Source: Gossypium raimondii (taxonomy: Eukaryota > Streptophyta > Magnoliopsida > Malvales > Malvaceae). From it: 64,000 nucleotides of DNA. Shown here piece by piece: positions 51,262 to 61,024 of the stretch (position 1 is the stretch's first letter; each line of letters begins with the position of its first letter). Under the pieces are notes generated by a model. That model had not been told where the DNA came from and made no database searches. It saw nothing but the letters and a program-made list of their open reading frames with translations. The DNA lies in assembly GCF_025698545.1 (NCBI RefSeq), contig NC_068573.1, positions 15,275,874-15,339,873 of the forward strand, given 5' to 3'. A program made the translations under genes and the position numbers.

Positions 51262-52042
51262 ATCAACTCTTGCGCAGCCTATTCATATAAATGTTGCCTG
51301 ATATATTACTTGAGCCTCAGATTTGAATACAAATTCGACAAAATATCGTTTCAAATTATTTATTTCACAAAACGCAAATAAGGAATTAGTTACACGACGT
51401 CGAGAAATGCAACTAAAAAAAACATTATATGAAATAAAATAGAAGGGGTGCAACACGAGGACTTCCCAAGAGGTCACCCATCCTAGTACTATTCTCGCCC
51501 AAGCACGCTTAGCGAAGAGTTACGATGGGATCCGGTGCATTAGTCTTTGGTATGATCGCACCAATCAACTCTTGCACAATCTATTGATATAAAGGCTGCC
51601 CCCTGTCGCACTTGCGCCTCGAGTTTAAATGCAAATTCGGCCAAATATCGTTTCAAATTATTTTATTTCACAAAACGCAAAAAACGAATGAGTTACACCA
51701 CGTCGAGAAAATGCAACTAAAAAAACATTATATGAAATAAAATGGGAGGGTGCAACACGAGGACTTCAAGAGGTCACCCATCCTAGTACTACTCTCGCCC
51801 AAGCACGCTTAAGCGAAGAGTTACGATGGGATCCGGTGCATTAGTCTTTGGTATGATCGCACCCGTCAACTCTTGCGCAATCTATTCATATAAAGGTTGC
51901 CCACATCGCACTTAGCCTCGAGTTTAAATGCAAATTCGCCAAATATCGTTTCAAATTATTTATTTCACAAAACGCAAATAACGAATGAGTTACGACGCCG
52001 AGAAATGCAACTAAAAAAAACATTATATGAAATAAAATAGAA

Positions 52043-52161
52043 GGGGTGCAACACGAGGACTTCCCAAGAGGTCACCCATCCTAGTACTATTCTCGCCCAA
52101 GCATGCTTAACTGAAGAGTTCTGATCGGATCCGGTGCATTAGTGCTGGTATGATCGCACCT
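52043..52161 (-). rRNA. 5S ribosomal RNA (ATAGAAGGGG flank type)
   Basis: This 119-nt copy has CTACTATTC, AAGCATGC, CTGAAGAG, TGATCGG and GCACCT variants. Confidence 0.83.
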
Positions 52162-52345
52162 GTCAACTCTTGCGCAATCTATTGATATAAAGGTTGCCCC
52201 CTGTCGCACTTGCGCCTCGAGTTTAAATGCAAATTCGGCCAAATATCGTGTCAAATTATTTATTTCTCAAAACGCAAATAACGAATGAGTTACACCACGT
52301 TGAGAAAATGCAACTAAAAAAAGGATTATATGAAATAAAATGGGA

Positions 52346-52464
52346 GGGGTGCAACACGAGGACTTCCCAAGAGGTCACCCATCTTGGTACTACTCTCGCC
52401 CAAGCACGCTTAACTGCGGAGTTCTGATGGAATCCGATCCATTAGTGCTGGTATGATCGCACCC
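52346..52464 (-). rRNA. 5S ribosomal RNA (CATCTTGGTAC type)
   Basis: This 119-nt copy has GATGGAATCCGATCC, which removes the internal GGATCC. It is the third member of the series with 39,531 and 47,010. Confidence 0.83.
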
Positions 52465-52649
52465 GTCAACTCTTGCGTAACCTATTCATATAAAGGCTTC
52501 CTGTTATCGTACTTGAGCCTCAAATTTGAATACAAATTCGACAAAATATCGTTTCAAATTATTTATTTCACAAAACGCAAATAACGAATGAGTTACACGA
52601 CGTGGAGAAAATGTAATTAAAAAAAAACATTATATGAAATAAAATGGAA

Positions 52650-52768
52650 GGGGTGCAACACGAGGACTTATCAAGAGGTCACCCATCCTAGTACTACTCC
52701 CGCCCAAGCACGCTTAACTGAAGAGTTCTGATGGGATCCGGTGCATTAGTGCTGGTATGATCGCACCC
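52650..52768 (-). rRNA. 5S ribosomal RNA, full length
   Basis: This 119-nt copy has GGACTTATCAAGAGG, CTCCCGCCC and CTGAAGAG. Confidence 0.84.
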
Positions 52769-52951
52769 GTCAACTCTTGCGCAATGTATTGATATAAAGG
52801 CTGCCCCCTGTCGCACTTGCGCCTCGAGTTTAAATGCAAATTCGGCCAAATATCGTTTCAAATTATTTATTTCACAAAACGCAAAAAACGAATGAGTTAC
52901 ACCACGTCGAGAAAATGCAACTAAAAAAAGATTATATGAAATAAAATGGGA

Positions 52952-53070
52952 GGGGTGCACCACGAGGACTTCCCAAGAGGTCACCCATCCTAGTACTACT
53001 CTCGCCCAAGCACGCTTAACTGCGGAGTTCTGATGGGATCCGGTGCATTAATGCTGGTATGATCACACCC
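52952..53070 (-). rRNA. 5S ribosomal RNA, full length
   Basis: This 119-nt copy has GTGCACCACG at the 3' end, ATTAATGCTGG and GATCACACCC. The GTGCACCAC marker is shared with units near 40,134 and 47,624. Confidence 0.84.
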
Positions 53071-53254
53071 GTCAACTCTTGCGCAATCTATTCATATAAA
53101 GGCTACCCCTTATCGCACTTGCGCCTCGAATTTAAATGCAAATTCGACCAAATATCGTTTCAAATTATTTATTTCACAAAACGCAAATAACGAATGAGTT
53201 ACACGACGTCGAGAAAATGCAACTAAAAAAAACATTATATGAAATAAAATGGGA

Positions 53255-53299
53255 GGGGTGAAACACGAGGACTTCCCAAGAGGTCACCCATCCTAGTAC
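53255..53299 (-). pseudogene. Split 5S gene, 3' part left of insert 3
   Basis: This is the third copy of the remnant ending at CCTAGTAC with GTGAAAC. Confidence 0.9.
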
Positions 53300-55358
53300 C
53301 ACTATAATAGCCTGAATATTCAGTGGTGTCGGAATGGTGATTCGAGATCACTAAATCTGACAAACGAGTAGAAAATATTATAAATTTAGCAAGTATAAGT
53401 TAAATGTGAAGTTAGAAAAATTTTTGAAATAGTGAATAGTGTACTAGGAATAAATATTAAAATAATTAAAATCAAAAACGTGGTATCGAGACCTCGAAGA
53501 TTTTAAAGCGAGCCATAAATATTTTAGAAATATTTATAGAGTGTCATTGAGTTGGTATTAAAGTTTCGTTTGAAAATTTTAACGTTTGGATAGTTAATTA
53601 AATAAAAAGGACTAAATTGAAAATAGTGTAAAATTTGTTAAATTGTGATTAAATAGCTTAAGTGACTAATGAGGAGGATTTAAAAGGAAATTAGGCCCAA
53701 ATTTTATGGGCTGGACGGTTGGGTAAGAAAAATCGTGAGAATGTAAGTAGAAATAGGGGCAAAATTGGAAACTTAACAAATTAAACATTTAAAACAAAGA
53801 CAAAAGTGAAAAATCTAGAGATCTCTTCACAATTTATCAGCAAAAACGCCATAGGAGGTCTGAAACAAGCTGGTTTTTGATATATTTGAATCATGTAAGT
53901 TTAATTCTTGATTATTTCTTCTAATTTTTGTGATTCTGATACTTTTAGAATTAGGCCCAACTAATTATTTCATTAGTTTTTGATTTCATGGCTGATTTTG
54001 AAAGTTTTATGAATACATGCTGGAAGTATATGATGAATGAACATGGAATTAAAGCTTTAATTTTGTTATATGATGATTTTATTAAGTAATTTTGATAGAA
54101 ATTGATTTTAGGGACTTAATTGTGAAAAAGTTGGGAATTAAGGTTTGGTGTTGCGGTTTTGAGTATGAAAGGCTATGTAGTAGTTTAAAATAGTTGGAAA
54201 GGTGTTAATTGAGAAAAAATTAGATCAATTGAGGGTTAATTGAGTAGGGACCAAATTGTAAAAGCTGTAAAGTTTGGGGTAAAAGTGTAATTTCGAAAAT
54301 TTAAGGGCATAAATTGTGAAATGGATTAGAATAGAATTATATGCTGATGAATGAATAAATTTGTATTTTAGATCGAGAACCCAAGCAAGCCGAGGAAAAG
54401 AAAAAGTAGTTGATTAGTCCACGAACTTTTGCAAATTCGCAAATCGACCTGTAAGTTCATATGGTGAAATTTAATGATTAAATGTTAATTTCATGAATTA
54501 TACAATGTATGATGAAATGTATTTATTGTTGAAATGAGAATAAAATAAAAATATGAAAATCAAATAAATGATCAAATTAAGTGGAGCAGCAGGAATTGAG
54601 TACTTACGATCAAGTGACAAAGTGATAAGTGGTAGTTTTAGCTACACTTATCGATCAAGTGACAAAGTGATAAGTGGCTACACTTATCGATCAAGAAACA
54701 AAGTGATAAGTGGTTACACTTATCGATCAAGAAACAAAGTGATAAGTGGTTACACTTATCGATCAAGAGATAAAGTGATAAGTGGCTACACTTATCGATC
54801 AAATGGTAAAGTGATAAGTGGTAGTTTCACTACACTTATCGATCAAGTGGCAAAGTGATAAGTGGTAGCCTAGCTACACTTATCTGATCAAGGACAAGTG
54901 ATAAGAGGTCATATGTTAAAGTGAAAGTGAAGTACTCAATTTTCCGTAACCGTTCCTTAATTTTGATCAAGGATGGTAAGTGACAAATGGGCCCAAAGGA
55001 ATTATGGTAAAAGAATAAGTAGTAGTGAGTTTATACCAAGGAACTCACCAAAGATTGTGGTTGACAGGTAAATTTAGTAATGGTGTATATTGTATAAGTG
55101 TACAAGTGTTTGGTAAGATTTATGTTTTATGCCTATGAACTTACTAAGCTTTTCTATAAGCTTACATGTGTGTGTTTATTGTTTTTGTAGATTAACGGAT
55201 TTATACATTCGGAGGATCGGATCTACATCAAGAATCACACTATCCAGATATACTCCGATAGATTATGTTAAGCAACTTTTTGGATTTATATGGCATGTAT
55301 AGGGAATTGAAGTAAAAAGTAAATTTGAATGTTATGGTTGCGTTAGATATCGAAATGG
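53300..55358 (+). mobile_element. LTR-type segment (probable solo LTR), copy 3
   Basis: This is the third sister segment, about 2.06 kb, with the same junctions as copies 1 and 2, 5.34 kb after copy 2. The minisatellite is at about 54,609-54,906. It is a non-coding fossil. It inserted once, before the array duplications that made three copies. Confidence 0.72.
54609..54906 (+). repeat. 36-bp minisatellite in insert 3
   Basis: Its unit order matches inserts 1 and 2 and it folds into the same GATAAGTG/CACTTATC hairpins. Confidence 0.94.
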
Positions 55359-55399
55359 TTGATGGGATCGAGTGCATTAGTGCTGGTATGATCGCACCT
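55359..55399 (-). pseudogene. Split 5S gene, 5' part right of insert 3
   Basis: This is the cleanest version of the right-hand remnant: TGATGGGATCGAGTGC, then GTGCTGGTATGATCGCACC. It fixes the breakpoint to within a few bases. Confidence 0.88.
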
Positions 55400-55582
55400 G
55401 TCAACTCTTGCGCAACTTGTTCATATAAAGGCTGCCCCTTATCGCACTAGCATCTCGAATTTAAATGCAAATTCGACCAAATATCGTTTCAAATTATTTA
55501 TTTCACAAAACGCAAATAACGAATGAGTTACACCACATCGAGAAAATACAACTAAAAAAACATTATATGAAATAAAATGGGA

Positions 55583-55701
55583 GGGGTGCAACACGAGGAC
55601 TTCCCAGGAGGTCACCCATCCTAGTACTACTCATGCCCAAGCATGCTTAACTGCGGAGTTCTGATAGGATCCGGTGCATTATTGCTAGTATGATCGCATC
55701 C
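55583..55701 (-). rRNA. 5S ribosomal RNA (twin of 50,236)
   Basis: This 119-nt copy has the same CTCATGCCC and ATTATTGCTAG markers as its twin, with AAGCATGC in place of AAGCAAGC. Confidence 0.84.
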
Positions 55702-55885
55702 GTCAACTCTTGCGCAATCTATTCATATAAAGGCTGCCTCTTATCGCACTTGCGCCTCGAATTTAAATGCAAATTCGACCAAATAACGTTTCAAATTATT
55801 TATTTCACAAAACGCAAATAACGAATGAGTTGCACCACGTCGAGAAAATGCAACTAAAAAAAACATTATATGAAATAAAATGACA

Positions 55886-56004
55886 GGGGTGCAACACGAG
55901 GACTTCCCAGGAGGTCACCCATCCTATTACTACTCTCGCCCAAGCACGCTTAACTGCGGAGTTCTGATGGGATCCAGTGCATTAGTGCTGGTATGATCGC
56001 ACCC
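55886..56004 (-). rRNA. 5S ribosomal RNA, clean copy
   Basis: This 119-nt copy is the consensus except CCTATTAC and CCAGTGC. The 3' flank is AAAATGACAGGGG. Confidence 0.87.
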
Positions 56005-56188
56005 ATCAACTCTTGCGCAATCTATTCATATAAAGGCTGCCTCTTATCGCACTTGCGCCTCGAATTTAAATGCAAATTCGACCAAATAACGTTTCAAATT
56101 ATTTATTTCACAAAACGCGAATAACGAATGAGTTACACCACGTCGAGAAAATGCAACTAAAAAAAACATTATGTGAAATAAAATGGGA

Positions 56189-56307
56189 GGGGTGCAACAC
56201 GAGGACTTCCCAAGAGGTCACCCATCCTAGTACTACTCTCGTCCAAGCAGGCTTAACTGCGGAGTTCTGATGGGATCCATTGCATTAGTGCTGGTATGAT
56301 CGCACCT
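56189..56307 (-). rRNA. 5S ribosomal RNA (twin of 50,840)
   Basis: This 119-nt copy has CTCGTCCAAGCAGGC and GATCCATTGC, and is identical to its twin at the sites I compared. Confidence 0.85.
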
Positions 56308-57388
56308 GTCAACTCTTGCGCAACCTATTCATATAAAGGCTGCCTCTTATCGTACTTGAGCCTCGAATTTGAATACAAATTCGACAAAATATTGTTTCAA
56401 ATTATTTTTTTCACAAAACGCAAATAACGAATGAGTTACACCACGCCGAGAAAATACAACTAAAAAAAACATTATATGAAATAAAATGGGAGGGTGCAAC
56501 ACGAGGACTTCCCAAGAGGTCACCCATCCTAATCTTGCTCTCGCCAAGCACGCTTAAGCTGCGGAGTTCGACGGGATCCGGTGCATTAGTGCTGGTATGA
56601 TCGCACCCATCAACTCTTGCGCAACCTATTCATATAAATGTTGCCTGATATATTACTTGAGCCTCAGATTTGAATACAAATTCGACAAAATATCGTTTCA
56701 AATTATTTATTTCACAAAACGCAAATAAGGAATGAGTTACACGACGTCGAGAAATGCAACTAAAAAAAATATTATATGAAATAAAATAGAAGGGGTGCAA
56801 CACGAGGACTTCCTAAGAGGTCACCCATCCTAGTACTATTCTCGCCAAGCACGCTTAAGCGAAGAGTTCGATGGGATCCGTGCATTAGTCTTTGGTATGA
56901 TCGCACCGTCAACTCTTGCGCAATCTATTGATATAAAGGCGCTTCATCGCACTTGCGCCTCGAGTTTAAATGCAAATTCGGCCAAATATCGTTTCAAATT
57001 ATTTATTTCACAAAAGCATAAAAAACGAATGAGTTACACCACGTCGAGAAAATGCAACTAAAAAAGGATTATATGAAATAAAATGGGAGGGGTGCAACAC
57101 GAGGACTTCCCAAGAGGTCACCCATCTTGGTACTACTCTCGCCCAAGCACGCTTAATGCGGAGTTCGATGGGATCCGGTCCATTAGTCTTTGGTATGATC
57201 GCACCGTCAACTCTTGCGTAACCTATTCATATAAAGGCTGCCCTCTGTCGCACTTGCGCCTCGAGTTTAAATGCAAATTCGGCCAAATATCGTTTCAAAT
57301 TATTTATTTCACAAAACGAAAATAACGAATGAGTTACACCACGTCGAGAAAATGCAACTAAAAAAAGATTATATGAAATAAAATGGGG

Positions 57389-57507
57389 GGGGTGCAACAC
57401 GAGGACTTCCCAAGAGGTCACCCATCCTAGTACTACTCTCGTCCAAGCACGCTTAACTGCGGAGTTCTGATCGGATCCGGTGCATTAGTGCTGGTATGAT
57501 CGCACCC
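57389..57507 (-). rRNA. 5S ribosomal RNA, clean copy
   Basis: This 119-nt copy has CTCGTCCAAGC and TGATCGGATCC. The 3' flank has a G-rich run (ATGGGGGGGG). Confidence 0.85.
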
Positions 57508-57692
57508 GTCAACTCTTGCGTAACCTATTCAGATAAAGGCTGCCTGTTATCGTACTTAAGCCTCAAATTTGAATACAAATTCGACAAAATATCGTTTCAA
57601 ATTATTTATTTCACAAAACGCAAATAACGAATGGGTTACACGACGTCGAGAAAATGCAACTAAAAAAAAACATTATATGAAATAAAATGGAA

Positions 57693-57811
57693 GGGGTGCA
57701 ACACGAGGACTTCCCAAGAGGTCACCCATCCTAGTACTACTCTCCTGCAGGCACAATTAACTGCGGAGTTCTAATGGGATCCGGTGCATTACTACTGGTA
57801 TGATCACAACC
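57693..57811 (-). rRNA. Divergent 5S rRNA copy
   Basis: This 119-nt copy has CTCTCCTGCAGGCACAATTAAC across the A-box side of the gene, TCTAATGGG and GATCACAACC. It is the transition between the main and edge types. Confidence 0.7.
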
Positions 57812-57995
57812 GCCAACTCTTACGCAATCTATTTATATAAAGGCTGCCCCCTATCGCACCTGTGCCTCGAATTTGAATGCAAATTCGACCAAATAACGTT
57901 TCAAGTTATTTATTTCGCAAAACGCAAATAACTAATTAATTACACCACGTTTAGAAAATTCTACTTAAAAAAAATTTATATGAAGTAAAATGGGA

Positions 57996-58065
57996 GGGGT
58001 GCAACACGAGGACTTCCCAGGAGGTCACCAATCCTAGTACTAGTCTCGCCCAAGCACGCTTAGCT
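57996..58065 (-). pseudogene. Truncated 5S gene (195-bp unit)
   Basis: The gene 3' part is intact to GCTTAGCT and then jumps to ACTCTTGCGCAAATTTGG in the spacer. This loses the gene 5' part and the TATA region, about 108 bp in all. CTTGCGC occurs twice in a normal spacer and could have given the microhomology. Confidence 0.88.
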
Positions 58066-58190
58066 ACTCTTGCGCAAATTTGGCCAAATAACATTTTAAA
58101 TTATTTATTTCGCAAAATGAAAATAACTAATTAGTTACACCACGTGTAGAAAATGCAACGAAAAACAACTTTATATGAAATAATACGGGA

Positions 58191-58302
58191 GGGGTGCAAC
58201 ATGAGGACTTCCCTGGAGGTCACCCAACCTAGTACTAATCTTGCCCAAGCACGCTTAGTTGCGGAGTTCTGATAGGATCCGGTGCACTAGCGTTGGTATG
58301 AT
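58191..58302 (-). pseudogene. 5S gene lacking 5' end and promoter
   Basis: The gene runs to GGTATGATG and is then joined directly to GTGCCCCTTATCGC of the spacer. The first few rRNA bases and the TATA/GC/C elements are lost, so it should be silent. Confidence 0.85.
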
Positions 58303-58454
58303 GGTGCCCCTTATCGCACTTGCGCCTCGAATTTGAATGCAAATTCGACCAACTAACGTTTGAAATTATTGATTTCGCAAAACGAAAATAACTAATTATT
58401 TACACCACGTTTAGAAAATTTAACTAAAAAAACTTTATATGAAATAAAATTGGA

Positions 58455-58573
58455 GAGGTGCAACACGAGGACTTCCATGAAGGTTACCCATCATAATACT
58501 AATATCTCGCAAGCACGCTTAACTACGGAGTTCTGATGGGATACTATGCATTACTGCTGGTATGATCACACCC
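58455..58573 (-). rRNA. Divergent 5S rRNA copy
   Basis: This 119-nt copy has many changes (GAGAGGTGC, CCATGAAGGTTACCC, CATAATACTAATATC, GATACTATGC), likely a decayed copy although full length. Confidence 0.65.
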
Positions 58574-58758
58574 GTCAACTCTTACACAATCTATTTATAT
58601 AAAGGCTGCCCCCTATCGCATTTGTGCCTCGGATTTGAAAGTAAATTCGACCAAATAACGTTTCAAATTTTTTATTTCACAAAACACAAATAACTAATTA
58701 GTTACACCACGTGTAGAGAATGCAACTAAAAATAAACTATATATGAAATAAAATGGGA

Positions 58759-58877
58759 GGGTTCCAACACAAGGACTTCCCAGGAGTTCACCAATCCTAG
58801 TACTACTCTCGCCCAAGCACGCTTAGCTGCGGAGTTCTAATGGGATCCGGTACATTAGTACTGGTACGATCACACCC
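58759..58877 (-). rRNA. Divergent 5S rRNA copy
   Basis: This 119-nt copy has GGGTTCCAACACAAGG, CAGGAGTTCACC, GGTACATTAGTACTGG and GTACGATCAC. Confidence 0.68.
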
Positions 58878-59062
58878 GTCAACTCTTGTGCAATCTGTTT
58901 ATATATAGGCTGCCCCTTATTGCATTTGCGCCTCGTATTTGAATGCAAATTCGACAAAATAACGTTTCAAATTATTTATTTCGCAAAACGAAAATTACTA
59001 ATTAGTTACACCACGTGTAAAAAATTCAACGAAAAAAAAACTTTATATGAAATAAAATGGGA

Positions 59063-59181
59063 GGGGTGCAACACGAGGCCTTTCCAGGAGGTCACCCATC
59101 CTAGTACTACTCTTGCCCAAGCACGCTTAACTGTGGAGTTTTGATGGGATCCGGTGCATTAGTGCTGGTATGATCGCACCC
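59063..59181 (-). rRNA. 5S ribosomal RNA, full length
   Basis: This is one of the better edge copies: 119 nt, with GAGGCCTTTCC, CTCTTGCCC and CTGTGGAGTTTTG changes. Confidence 0.75.
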
Positions 59182-59348
59182 GTTAACCCTTGCGCAATCT
59201 ATTTATATAAATGCTGCCCCTTATCGTACTTGCGCCTCAAATTTGAATGCAAATTCGACCAAATAACGCAAAATGCAAATAACTAATTAGTTACACCACA
59301 TTTAGAAAATTCAACTAAAAAAAAAACTTTATATGAAATAAAATGGGA

Positions 59349-59467
59349 GGGGTGAAACATAAGGCCTTCCCAGGAGGTCACCCATCCAAGTACTATTCTT
59401 GCCCAAGCACGCTTAACTGTGGAGTTTTGATGGGATCCGGTGCAGTAGTGCTGGTATGGTCGCACCA
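59349..59467 (-). rRNA. Divergent 5S rRNA copy
   Basis: This 119-nt copy has GTGAAACATAAGGCC, CTATTCTTGCCC, GCAGTAGTG and GTATGGTCGCACCA. The spacer on its left is shortened, giving a 286-bp unit. Confidence 0.68.
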
Positions 59468-59633
59468 GTTAACTCTTGCGCAATCTATTTATATAAAAGC
59501 TACCCCTTTTCGTACTTGCGCCTCGAATTTGAATTCAAATTCAACCAAATAATGTAAAACAAAAATAACTAATTAGTGACACCACGTTTACAAAATTCAA
59601 CTAAGAAAAAACTTTATATGAAATAAAATTGGA

Positions 59634-59753
59634 GGGGTGCAACACGAGGACTTCCCAGGAAGGTCACCCATCCTAGTACTACTATCCCGCAAGCACGATT
59701 AACTGCGGAGTTCTAATGGGATCCGGTGCATTACTACTGGTATGATCACACCC
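59634..59753 (-). rRNA. 5S rRNA with 1-nt insertion
   Basis: This copy is 120 nt through CCCAGGAAGGTC. It has TACTATCCCGCAAGCACGATT, TCTAATGGG and ATTACTACTGG, and is almost identical to the next unit at 59,938. Confidence 0.72.
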
Positions 59754-59937
59754 GTCAACTCTTGCGCAATCTATTTATATAAAGGCTGCCCCTTATCGCT
59801 CTTGCGCCTCGAATATGAATGTAAATTCGACCAAATAACGTTTGAAATTATTTATTTCGGAAAACTCAAATAACTAATTAGTTACACCACGTTTAGAAAA
59901 TTTAATTAAAAAAAACTTTATATGAAATAAAATTGGA

Positions 59938-60057
59938 GGGTTGCAACACGAGGACTTCCCAGGAAGGTCACCCATCCTAGTACTACTCTCCCGCAAGCAC
60001 GATTAACTGCGGAGTTCTAATGGGATCCGGTGCATTACTACTGGTATGATCACACCC
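59938..60057 (-). rRNA. 5S rRNA with 1-nt insertion
   Basis: This tandem sister of the 59,634 copy carries the same CCCAGGAAGGTC insertion and ATTACTACTGG, with GGGTTGCAAC at the 3' end. Confidence 0.72.
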
Positions 60058-60241
60058 GTCAACTCTTACGCAATCTATTTATATAAAGGCTGCCCCCTAT
60101 CGCACTTGTGCCTCGAATTTGAATGCAAATTCGACCAAAAATCGTTTCAAGTTATTTATTTCCCAAAATGCAAATGAGTAATTAGTTACACCATGTTTAG
60201 AAAATTCTACTTAAAAAAACTTTATATGAAGTAAAATGGGA

Positions 60242-60311
60242 GGGGTGCAACACGAGGACTTCCCAGGAGGTCACCAATCCTAGTACTAGTCTCGCCCAAG
60301 CACGCTTAGCT
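60242..60311 (-). pseudogene. Truncated 5S gene (195-bp unit), second copy
   Basis: It has the same breakpoint as the unit at 57,996 (GCTTAGCT joined to ACTCTCGCGCAAATTTGG), 2,246 bp away. The deletion therefore happened once and the block was duplicated. Confidence 0.88.
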
Positions 60312-60436
60312 ACTCTCGCGCAAATTTGGCCAAATAACATTTTAAATTATTTATTTCACAAAATGAAAATAACTAATTAGTTACACCACGTGTAGAAAAT
60401 TCTACTAAAAAAAACTTTATATGAAGTAAAATGGGA

Positions 60437-60555
60437 GGGGTACAACACGAGGACTTCCCAGGAGGTCACCCATCCTAGTACTACTCTCGCCCAAGCACGC
60501 TTAGCTACGAAGTTCTAATGGGATCCGGTGCATTACTGCTGGTTTGATCGCACCC
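60437..60555 (-). rRNA. Divergent 5S rRNA copy
   Basis: This 119-nt copy has GGGGTACAAC, CTACGAAG, TCTAATGGG, ATTACTGCTGG and TTTGATCG. Confidence 0.7.
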
Positions 60556-60738
60556 GTTAATACTTACGCAATCTATTTATATAAAGGCTTCCACCTATCG
60601 CACTTTCACCTCAAATTTGACTGCAAATTCGACCAAATAATTTTTCAAATTATTTATTTTACAGAACGCAAATAACTAATTAGTTACACCACGTTTAGAA
60701 AATTCAACTAAAAAAACTTTATATGAAGTAAAATGGGA

Positions 60739-60857
60739 GGGATGCAACACGATGACTTCCCAGGAGATCACCCATCCTAGTTCTACTCTCGCCCAAGCAT
60801 GCTTAACTGCAAAGTTCTAATGGGATCCAATGCATTAGTGCTGGTATGATCACACCC
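60739..60857 (-). rRNA. 5S rRNA, last full copy in the array
   Basis: This 119-nt copy has GGGATGCAAC, GATGACTTCC, GGAGATCACC, TAGTTCTAC and GATCCAATGC. The next gene is cut by the retroelement. Confidence 0.72.
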
Positions 60858-61015
60858 GTCAAGTCTTGCGCAATCTATTTATATAAAGGCTGCCCCTTAT
60901 TGCACGTGCGCCTCGAAACGTTTCAAATTATTTATTTCGCAAAACGCGAATAACAAATTAGTTACACCACGTTTAGAAAATTCAATTAAAAAACTTTATA
61001 TGAAATAAAATGGGA

Positions 61016-61024
61016 GGGTTGCAA
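61016..61024 (-). pseudogene. 5S gene remnant cut by the Athila-type element
   Basis: Only the last nine bases of a 5S gene (GGGTTGCAA on the plus strand) remain before the retroelement LTR starts with TGTGTTGACATG. This dates the insertion after the array edge formed. Confidence 0.8.

Larger units (their letters stand above)
50049..53254 (-). repeat. 5S rDNA units between inserts 2 and 3
   Basis: About 11 units. The right part (51,143-53,299) repeats 45,815-47,956 at an offset of about 5.33 kb. The left part repeats again right of insert 3 at an offset of about 5.35 kb. The stretch 52,030-53,290 is nearly free of altered spellings. Confidence 0.93.
55400..57692 (-). repeat. 5S rDNA units right of insert 3
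   Basis: About seven units, a repeat of 50,049-52,500 at an offset of about 5.35 kb. They are still of the main spacer type. Altered spellings return between 56,490 and 57,205. Confidence 0.92.
57693..61024 (-). repeat. Divergent right edge of the 5S array
   Basis: About 12 units with a different spacer style: AACTAATTAGTTACACCAC, TTTAGAAAATTCAAC, CTATTTATATAAAGG upstream, and ACTTTATATGAAATAAAAT downstream. The genes differ more from each other than in the main array. Two units are cut to 195 bp and others have short deletions. The altered CTG/CG spellings are almost absent here. Less homogenised units at an array edge fit reduced concerted evolution. Confidence 0.93.

Noticed and set aside
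1-57300. Reading the array as mostly 5S pseudogenes
   Set aside because: The recurring changes cluster at CHG/CG sites and homopolymers, switch in patches within single genes and differ between duplicate twins, so a technical cause is more likely for most of them.
1-61000. Open frames of 60-106 codons on both strands
   Set aside because: They have the same recurring peptides (for example NYLFHKTQITNELHHVEKMQ and ARVVLGWVTSWEVLVLHP) because they read through the tandem 5S units in one frame. No start context, domain or codon bias supports coding.
1-61000. CRISPR array
   Set aside because: The spaced regular repeats are full 5S genes with related spacers in a plant context; there are no short identical repeats with unique spacers and no cas genes.
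1-61000. Cassandra-type TRIM elements (LTRs that carry 5S sequence)
   Set aside because: Units are strict head-to-tail tandems with one 5S gene, correct upstream TATA/GC/C signals and T-run terminators, and show no primer-binding site, polypurine tract or target duplications.
1-61000. Methylation-driven C-to-T decay of the 5S genes
   Set aside because: Many changes are not transitions (CTG to TCG, GTGCTGG to GTCTTTGG, CCCGTC to AAATC) and involve length changes, so deamination alone cannot produce them.
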